Part shown: piece by piece, positions 59,113 through 64,000 of the stretch
Position numbering within the stretch: the first letter of the stretch is position 1
Layout: each line of letters starts with the position of its first letter
Origin: Naumannella halotolerans
GTDB lineage: Bacteria > Actinomycetota > Actinomycetes > Propionibacteriales > Propionibacteriaceae
Reading direction: 5' to 3'
Assembly (NCBI RefSeq): GCF_004364645.1
Contig: NZ_SOAW01000003.1
Coordinates: 62,001 to 126,000, forward strand
Length of the DNA: 64,000 bases
Position numbers and translations under genes: made by a program
The notes under the pieces: generated by a model
Database searches by the model: none
What the model saw: only the letters and a program-made list of their open reading frames with translations
What the model was told of the DNA's origin: nothing

Positions 59113-61905
59113 GTGGCAGCAGAATCGACCAAGACCCTCGTGATCGTGGAGTCGCCGACCAAGGCGACCAAGATCGCGGGCTATCTGGGCGATGACTACA
59201 TCGTCGAGTCCAGCCGCGGGCACATCAGCGATCTGCCCACCAATGCCTCCTCCGTACCCGCCAAGTACAAAGGTGAGAAGTGGGCCCGGCTCGGGGTCGA
59301 CGTCGACCACGACTTCGAGGCCATCTACGTCGTACCGCCGGAGAAGAAGCCGACCATCACCTCGCTGAAGCAGGCGCTGGCCGAAGCCGACGAACTGCTG
59401 CTGGCCACCGACGGTGACCGCGAAGGTGAGGCCATCGCCTGGCACCTGCAGCGGCAACTGAAGCCGAAGGTGCCGACCCGCCGGATGGTCTTCCACGAGA
59501 TCACCGAATCGGCCATCCGCGAATCCCTCACCCAGTTACGCGACTTGGACATGGACCTGGTCGACGCCCAGGAGACCCGCCGGATCCTCGACCGCCTCTA
59601 CGGCTTCGAGGTCTCCCCGGTGCTGTGGCGGAAGATGACCCAGAACCTGTCGGCCGGCCGGGTGCAGTCGGTCGCCACCCGTCTGGTGGTGGACCGGGAG
59701 CGGGAGCGGATCGCCTTCCGCAGCGCCGCCTACTGGGACCTGGCTGCCCAACTGGATGCCGGTGCCGAGGCCGAACCGCGCAGCTTCCGCTCCCGGGTGA
59801 CCGAGATCGGTGACCATCGGATCGCCCAGGGCCGCGACTTCGATGCCCGCGGTCAGCTCACCGCCTCCGGCTCTGCCCCGGTGATCGCACTCGACGAAAC
59901 CGCGGCGAACACCATCGCCGACAGCATCCGTGCCGCCGACCTGAGCGTGAAGCAGGTCGAGTCCAAGCCCTACACGCGACGGCCGTACGCGCCGTTCCGT
60001 ACCACCACCATGCAGCAGGAGGCCGGGCGTAAACTCGGGTTCTCCGCCCAGCGGGCGATGTCGGTCGCCCAGGACCTGTACGAGGGTGGCTACATCACCT
60101 ACATGCGTACCGACTCGGTGCAGTTGTCGAACTCGGCGATCACCGCCGCCCGGGCGCAGGTGAAGCAACTGTTCGGCGACAGCTACCTGCCGAAGTCGCC
60201 GCGCGTCTACACCTCCAAGGTGAAGAACGCCCAGGAGGCGCACGAGGCGATCCGGCCTGCCGGCGACACCTTCCGTACCCCCGCCCAGACCGGGCTGAAT
60301 GGGGACGCCTTCCGGTTGTACGAACTGATCTGGATGCGCACCGTCGCCTCGCAGATGGCCGATGCGGTCGGTGAGACCGTGACGGTACGGATCCAGGCCG
60401 ACCTGCCCGGATCGGTCACCGTCACCTCGCCTGCCGCACAGGTCACCGCCGACACCGCACAGCTGGTGGCCTCCGGGCGGACCATCACCTTCCACGGCTT
60501 CCTGAAGGCCTATGTCGAGTCGGTCGACGACGGTGCCAGCGATGATCAGCAGACCCGCCTGCCGCAGCTCAGCCAGGGACAGGCACTGAGCGCCGAGGAG
60601 GTCATCGCAGCCGGTCACGAGACCCGCCCGCCGGCCCGCTACACCGAGCCCTCGCTGGTGGCGAAACTGGAGGAGCTGGAGATCGGCCGGCCCTCGACCT
60701 ACGCCTCGATCCTGCGCACCATCACCGCTCGCGACTACGTGTTCAAACGCGGCGCGGCGCTGGTGCCGACCTGGCTCGCCTTCGCCGTCACCCGCCTGCT
60801 GGAGGAACACTTCACCCAGCTGGTCGACTACGACTTCACCGCCAAGTTGGAACAGACCCTGGACCTGGTCGCCGGCGGCAATGCCGAGCGGGTACGGGTG
60901 CTCAGCGACTTCTACTTCGGCGACGGTGATGCCGAAGGGCTGAAGGAACTCACCACCGAACTCGGCGACATCGACGCCCGGAAGATCAGCACCTTCGGCA
61001 TCGGCGACCTCGACTCCGGGCTCACCGTTCGGGTCGGCCGGTACGGGACGATCGTCGAACAGGCCCCCGAGGGCGACGGTGAGGGCAAGCGTGCCGCCGT
61101 ACCCGACGACCTGCCGCCGGACGAACTGACCGTGGAGAAGGCCAAGGAGTTGCTGGCCCGCCCGATGGGGGAGGAGCGGGAGCTGGGGCTGCATCCCGAC
61201 ACCCACCGCCCGATCGTGGCCCGCAGCGGACGCTTCGGCCCCTATGTCACCGAGGTGTTGGCCGAGGATGCGCCGAAGGGGACCAAACCGCGCACCGGTT
61301 CGCTGTTCAGCTCGATGGACCTCGACACCATCGACCTGGACACGGCACTGAAGCTGCTCAGCCTGCCCCGGACCGTCGGCGAACTCGACGGGGAGACGGT
61401 GACCGCGCAGAACGGGCGCTACGGCCCGTACCTGAAGAAGGGCAGCGATTCGCGTTCGTTGGAGACCGAGGAACAGATCTTCACCGTCACCATCGACCAG
61501 GCCAAGGCGATCTACGACCAGCCGAAGCGTCGAGGACGGGCAGCGGCCAAACCGCCGCTGAAGGAACTCGGCAACGATCCGAACACCGAGAAACCGATGG
61601 TGGTCAAGGACGGCCGGTTCGGGCCGTACGTGACCGACGGTGAGACCATGGCGAGCCTGCGCCGCGGTGACGACGTGGAGACGATCACCCCCGAGCGCGG
61701 GGCCGAACTGCTGGCCGAGAAGCGCGCCAAGGGACCGGCGAAGAAGGCGGCCAAGAAGGCGCCGGCGAAGAAGGCCGCGGCCAAGAAGTCGACCGCCAAG
61801 AAGACGACTGCGAAGAAGACGGCCAAGAAGGCGCCGGCGAAGAAGACCGCAGCCAAGAAGACGACCGCGAAGAAGGCGACTTCCTCGTCCAGCAGCGGGA
61901 GCTGA
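59113..61905 (+). CDS. topA: DNA topoisomerase I
   Basis: 930 aa from GTG 59113, with GGAGAGG 5 nt upstream. The Toprim domain shows LVIVESPTKATKIAGYLG and LLATDGDREGEAIAWHL, and the active tyrosine is in GYITYMRTDS. The C-terminus has topoisomerase repeats of the actinobacterial type (GRFGPYVT segments) and not zinc fingers, then a Lys/Ala-rich tail of about 55 residues (KKAAKKAPAKKAAAKK and similar), known in this phylum to aid DNA binding and processivity. It relaxes negative supercoils. Confidence 0.97.
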   Translation: MAAESTKTLVIVESPTKATKIAGYLGDDYIVESSRGHISDLPTNASSVPAKYKGEKWARLGVDVDHDFEAIYVVPPEKKPTITSLKQALAEADELLLATDGDREGEAIAWHLQRQLKPKVPTRRMVFHEITESAIRESLTQLRDLDMDLVDAQETRRILDRLYGFEVSPVLWRKMTQNLSAGRVQSVATRLVVDRERERIAFRSAAYWDLAAQLDAGAEAEPRSFRSRVTEIGDHRIAQGRDFDARGQLTASGSAPVIALDETAANTIADSIRAADLSVKQVESKPYTRRPYAPFRTTTMQQEAGRKLGFSAQRAMSVAQDLYEGGYITYMRTDSVQLSNSAITAARAQVKQLFGDSYLPKSPRVYTSKVKNAQEAHEAIRPAGDTFRTPAQTGLNGDAFRLYELIWMRTVASQMADAVGETVTVRIQADLPGSVTVTSPAAQVTADTAQLVASGRTITFHGFLKAYVESVDDGASDDQQTRLPQLSQGQALSAEEVIAAGHETRPPARYTEPSLVAKLEELEIGRPSTYASILRTITARDYVFKRGAALVPTWLAFAVTRLLEEHFTQLVDYDFTAKLEQTLDLVAGGNAERVRVLSDFYFGDGDAEGLKELTTELGDIDARKISTFGIGDLDSGLTVRVGRYGTIVEQAPEGDGEGKRAAVPDDLPPDELTVEKAKELLARPMGEERELGLHPDTHRPIVARSGRFGPYVTEVLAEDAPKGTKPRTGSLFSSMDLDTIDLDTALKLLSLPRTVGELDGETVTAQNGRYGPYLKKGSDSRSLETEEQIFTVTIDQAKAIYDQPKRRGRAAAKPPLKELGNDPNTEKPMVVKDGRFGPYVTDGETMASLRRGDDVETITPERGAELLAEKRAKGPAKKAAKKAPAKKAAAKKSTAKKTTAKKTAKKAPAKKTAAKKTTAKKATSSSSSGS

Positions 61906-61906
61906 G

Positions 61907-63268
61907 ATGCCCCAGGCCTCCCTCTCCGGCGAGGTCCGGATCGAGCTTCCCTTCGCCGCTCGGCCCTCGCGGCTGGTGAACTCCGAGCTCGGCATCGACA
62001 AGGTGACCGTGCTCGGCGGTCCGACCGATCGGTGGACCCGCCAGGAGACCCTGCTGGACGCCGCCGACTTCCGGCTCATCCGGGCCGGGATCGTGCTCAC
62101 CCATCGGGTGAGCGACGGCCGTGGTGACTGGAACCTCTCGGCGCCGGGGTGGCATCCGTGGTTGCCGGCCGATCGCAGTGAGCCGATGAGCGACGGGGAT
62201 CTTCCCGACGAACTCGCCTCGCTGATCCGCCCGTTCCGGCGGGACGCGCCGCTCACCCCGGTCGCCGCCCTGGAGGTGGACAACTGGACCTATGCCTTGC
62301 AGTCGGCCGGTGAACGGATCACCACCGTGACCGACAAGTTCGTCACCGTCCGCTCCGGTGGGCTCACCACCTCGCGATTCCGGGAGGTCACCGTCGGGGC
62401 GGGGTTGAACACCGAGCAGCGCGAATGGGTGATCGAGATCCTCGGGTTGGCCGGTGGCACCCAGGTCGAGGAGTTCGTCTCCCTGGCCGGTCGGATCGGC
62501 GCCCCGGCCACCGGCCGTACCGATTTCCCGGCCCCGGCGCCCTGGGATGATCACAGCCGGATCGACGTGGTGATCGGATCCCTGCTGGCCGCCCGGCTGC
62601 AGATGATCATCACTGCCGATCTTGCACTGCGCGGTGGTGGCCCGGCGGATCCGTTGATCGAACAGCTGACGGCCGTGGCCACCGAGTTGCGCGGACTGGC
62701 GCCGTTCCTGCGGCACCCGTCGAGCCTTCCCGAGGACTACATCGAGATCGCCGAGCGTCTACGTGCTGCCGATCCTGACGAAGCGCTGACGGTGATCAAC
62801 AGTGGCCGTCACCTGAAGGCGCTGGACACGTTGATCCGCAGCGTCCGGGCACCCCGGCTGGTCGACGGCATCGACACCGATCAACCACCGAAGGCGCGCG
62901 ATGCCTTCGGTGGCCTGTTGGAACGGGTCTGCCTGGACTTCGTCGAGGCCTGCGACCGGTTGTCGCCGGAGTCCGATGACGAAGCCTGGCAGGCCGCCGT
63001 CGCCGCCGGTGGGCAGTTGATCAACTCCGCAGCGATCACGCAGATGATCAAGCCCAAACGTTCGAAGCGGGTACGCCGGGCGACGAAATCGATGCTCGCC
63101 GAGTTGCGGCAGTCGATCATCGACAGCTCGCCACCGGAGATCGACCGACTGAGTCCGGCCGAGGCCTTCGAGGCCGGTCGGAGCTTCGAGCGCGCCGACG
63201 CCCGCCGGCAGGCCGCCCGGGCCCGGGCGGTGGCCCTGTGGTCCTCGCTGCGAGGAGAGTTCCGATGA
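61907..63268 (+). CDS. CYTH/CHAD-like protein of unknown function
   Basis: 453 aa from ATG 61907, 1 nt after the topA stop. The first 190 residues contain ADFRLIRAGIVLTHRVSDGR, then GDWNLSAPGWHPWLP, reminiscent of the CYTH triphosphate-tunnel fold. The second half is helical and basic with ALTVINSGRHLKALDTLIRS, similar to CHAD repeats, which bind polyphosphate. The classical ExExK signature of active CYTH enzymes is not clear at the N-terminus, so it may be a degenerate member. Domain assignment is by pattern only. Confidence 0.65.
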   Translation: MPQASLSGEVRIELPFAARPSRLVNSELGIDKVTVLGGPTDRWTRQETLLDAADFRLIRAGIVLTHRVSDGRGDWNLSAPGWHPWLPADRSEPMSDGDLPDELASLIRPFRRDAPLTPVAALEVDNWTYALQSAGERITTVTDKFVTVRSGGLTTSRFREVTVGAGLNTEQREWVIEILGLAGGTQVEEFVSLAGRIGAPATGRTDFPAPAPWDDHSRIDVVIGSLLAARLQMIITADLALRGGGPADPLIEQLTAVATELRGLAPFLRHPSSLPEDYIEIAERLRAADPDEALTVINSGRHLKALDTLIRSVRAPRLVDGIDTDQPPKARDAFGGLLERVCLDFVEACDRLSPESDDEAWQAAVAAGGQLINSAAITQMIKPKRSKRVRRATKSMLAELRQSIIDSSPPEIDRLSPAEAFEAGRSFERADARRQAARARAVALWSSLRGEFR

Positions 63269-63293
63269 CCACTCCACCGGTACGGGTGCGGGC

Positions 63294-63929
63294 ATGAGCG
63301 GCTTGTTCGTCGTCTTCGAGGGCGGTGACGGGGTCGGCAAGTCGACCCAGCAGCGACTGCTCGCCGAACGCCTGACCGAGGCCGGGATCGCCCAGCTGAC
63401 GACCCGTCAACCCGGTGGCACACCGGCCGGGGCGACCATCCGGAGCATCCTGCTGGACCCGGCCACCGGGGATCTGGCGCCGAAGGCCGAGGCCCTGTTG
63501 TATGCCGCGGACAAGGCACAGCATGTGCACGAGGTGGTACGACCTGCCCTGGCACGTGGTGAGGTCGTCGTCTGCGACCGCTATGTCGACTCGTTGCTCG
63601 CCTACCAGGGCGCCGGCCGGGTGCTGTCGAGCTCGGAGGTGGCCGAGATCTCCGATTGGGCGACCGATGGTCTGCTGCCCGACCTGACCGTACTGCTGGA
63701 TCTGGATCCGGTACGCGGGGTCGCCGACATCGTCGCCAAGGATCGGATCGAGGCAGCCGGTGCCGACTTCCACCAGCGGGTACGCGAGGGGTTCCTGAGC
63801 CTGGCCGGAGCCGATCCGGGTCGCTACCTGGTACTGCCCGCCCGCGATGACCGGTCCGCGATCGCCGGGGTCGTCTGGCGCCGAGTGCGAGAACTGCTGT
63901 CGGAGCGACCGGGTAACTTCGGATCGTGA
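63294..63929 (+). CDS. tmk: Thymidylate kinase
   Basis: 211 aa. The P-loop is VFEGGDGVGKSTQQRLLAE, the DRY motif is VVCDRYVDSLLAYQGAG, with RQPGGTPAGATIRSILLD before it. It phosphorylates dTMP to dTDP. It starts 25 nt after the CYTH/CHAD-like gene. In many bacteria tmk is followed by holB, and the partial gene at the right edge fits that. Confidence 0.96.
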   Translation: MSGLFVVFEGGDGVGKSTQQRLLAERLTEAGIAQLTTRQPGGTPAGATIRSILLDPATGDLAPKAEALLYAADKAQHVHEVVRPALARGEVVVCDRYVDSLLAYQGAGRVLSSSEVAEISDWATDGLLPDLTVLLDLDPVRGVADIVAKDRIEAAGADFHQRVREGFLSLAGADPGRYLVLPARDDRSAIAGVVWRRVRELLSERPGNFGS

Positions 63930-63978
63930 CGACAGACCCCCGACCGGCGGGTCGGACAGCCAGACGGGCAGGGGAGCG

Positions 63979-64000
63979 ATGAGTCAGGTCGAGACCGCAC
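63979..64000 (+). CDS. First codons of the next gene, probably DNA polymerase III delta' subunit
   Basis: ATG 63979 follows AGGGGAG with a good spacing; only seven codons (MSQVETA) are inside the window. A GTG frame from 63926 stops after 18 codons and is not the gene. The identity as holB rests only on the common tmk-holB order. Confidence 0.35.

Noticed and set aside
59536-62283. 915-codon minus-strand open frame opposite topA
   Set aside because: topA is certain on the plus strand. The opposite frame is long only because high-GC codons avoid stops when read in reverse.
63926-63982. 18-codon frame overlapping the tmk stop
   Set aside because: GTG at 63926 runs only to TGA at 63980-63982. 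The ATG at 63979 with a good ribosome binding site is the better start of the next gene.

Overview
The window is high-GC actinobacterial chromosome. The organism is probably a member of the Propionibacteriales (family-level guess only). The evidence is a WhiB protein, a PASTA-tailed class A penicillin-binding protein, a GlxR-type Crp regulator, a DUF4244-containing Tad pilus locus, many GTG starts, near-universal stop/start overlaps between co-directional genes, and several leaderless-looking promoters. No insertion sequence, integrase, prophage, CRISPR array or rRNA operon is visible; there is one tRNA gene, tRNA-Pro(CGG). Two blocks keep an order I recall from Mycobacterium tuberculosis: metallophosphoesterase, ponA2, whiB4, two ArsA/Get3-like ATPases, DUF4177, RidA, beta-lactamase fold, crp, nth, TlpA thioredoxin and CoA-NUDIX (9.5-21.7 kb), and ssd-tadA-tadB-tadC-DUF4244-TadE-TadE/G followed further on by topA and tmk (50.0-63.9 kb).

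Layout. 0-4.2 kb: a cut Gfo/Idh oxidoreductase, then a LysR regulator with an MHS-type transporter and an amidase. 4.2-9.1 kb: DUF1707 protein, aspartokinase lysC with a membrane protein, a two-subunit 3-oxoacid CoA-transferase, and a glycerophosphodiesterase. 9.3-21.7 kb: tRNA-Pro and the conserved cell-envelope/redox block. 21.8-24.3 kb: glpD, preceded by a 16-bp tandem repeat array, and a holin-X-like membrane protein. 24.4-37.4 kb: an accessory catabolic island with an amino-acid-type ABC transporter, flavin reductase, M20 amidohydrolase, aminotransferase, FAD-linked 2-hydroxyacid dehydrogenase, NtaA-like flavin monooxygenase, LysR and IclR regulators, an FMO-like oxidase, RidA and DUF1028. 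37.5-40.7 kb: NhaA antiporter and acetyl-CoA synthetase. 40.9-48.2 kb: a five-gene, fully overlapping operon SWIM zinc finger / DUF5691 / MoxR AAA+ / DUF5682 / VWA. 48.2-50.0 kb: a methyltransferase and a poorly coding kilobase. 50.0-55.4 kb: Tad pilus locus. 55.4-63.9 kb: propionyl-CoA synthetase-like ligase, a methyltransferase behind a duplicated palindrome, topA, a CYTH/CHAD-like protein, tmk and the first codons of the next gene.

The strongest candidate for an under-described system is the SWIM/DUF5691/MoxR/DUF5682/VWA operon. It looks like a MoxR-VWA chaperone-type machine with a zinc-binding partner, a helical partner and a possibly enzymatic DUF5682 partner. The second is the 24-37 kb island. 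There an FMNH2-type monooxygenase, its probable flavin reductase, an amidohydrolase, RidA and dedicated regulators suggest oxidation and hydrolysis of an unidentified nitrogen compound. A LysR paralogue at 0.4 kb, beside an amidase and a transporter, may tie the first 4 kb to the same physiology.

Regulatory DNA is visible at several scales. It includes -10-like TAGNNT boxes 6-7 nt before starts, paired palindromes before the ABC transporter, a duplicated ATTCGG-t-CCGAAT site, a long imperfect inverted repeat upstream of lysC, and strong hairpins at several gene ends. All functional statements come from reading the sequence and from knowledge of the families; no database search was run.
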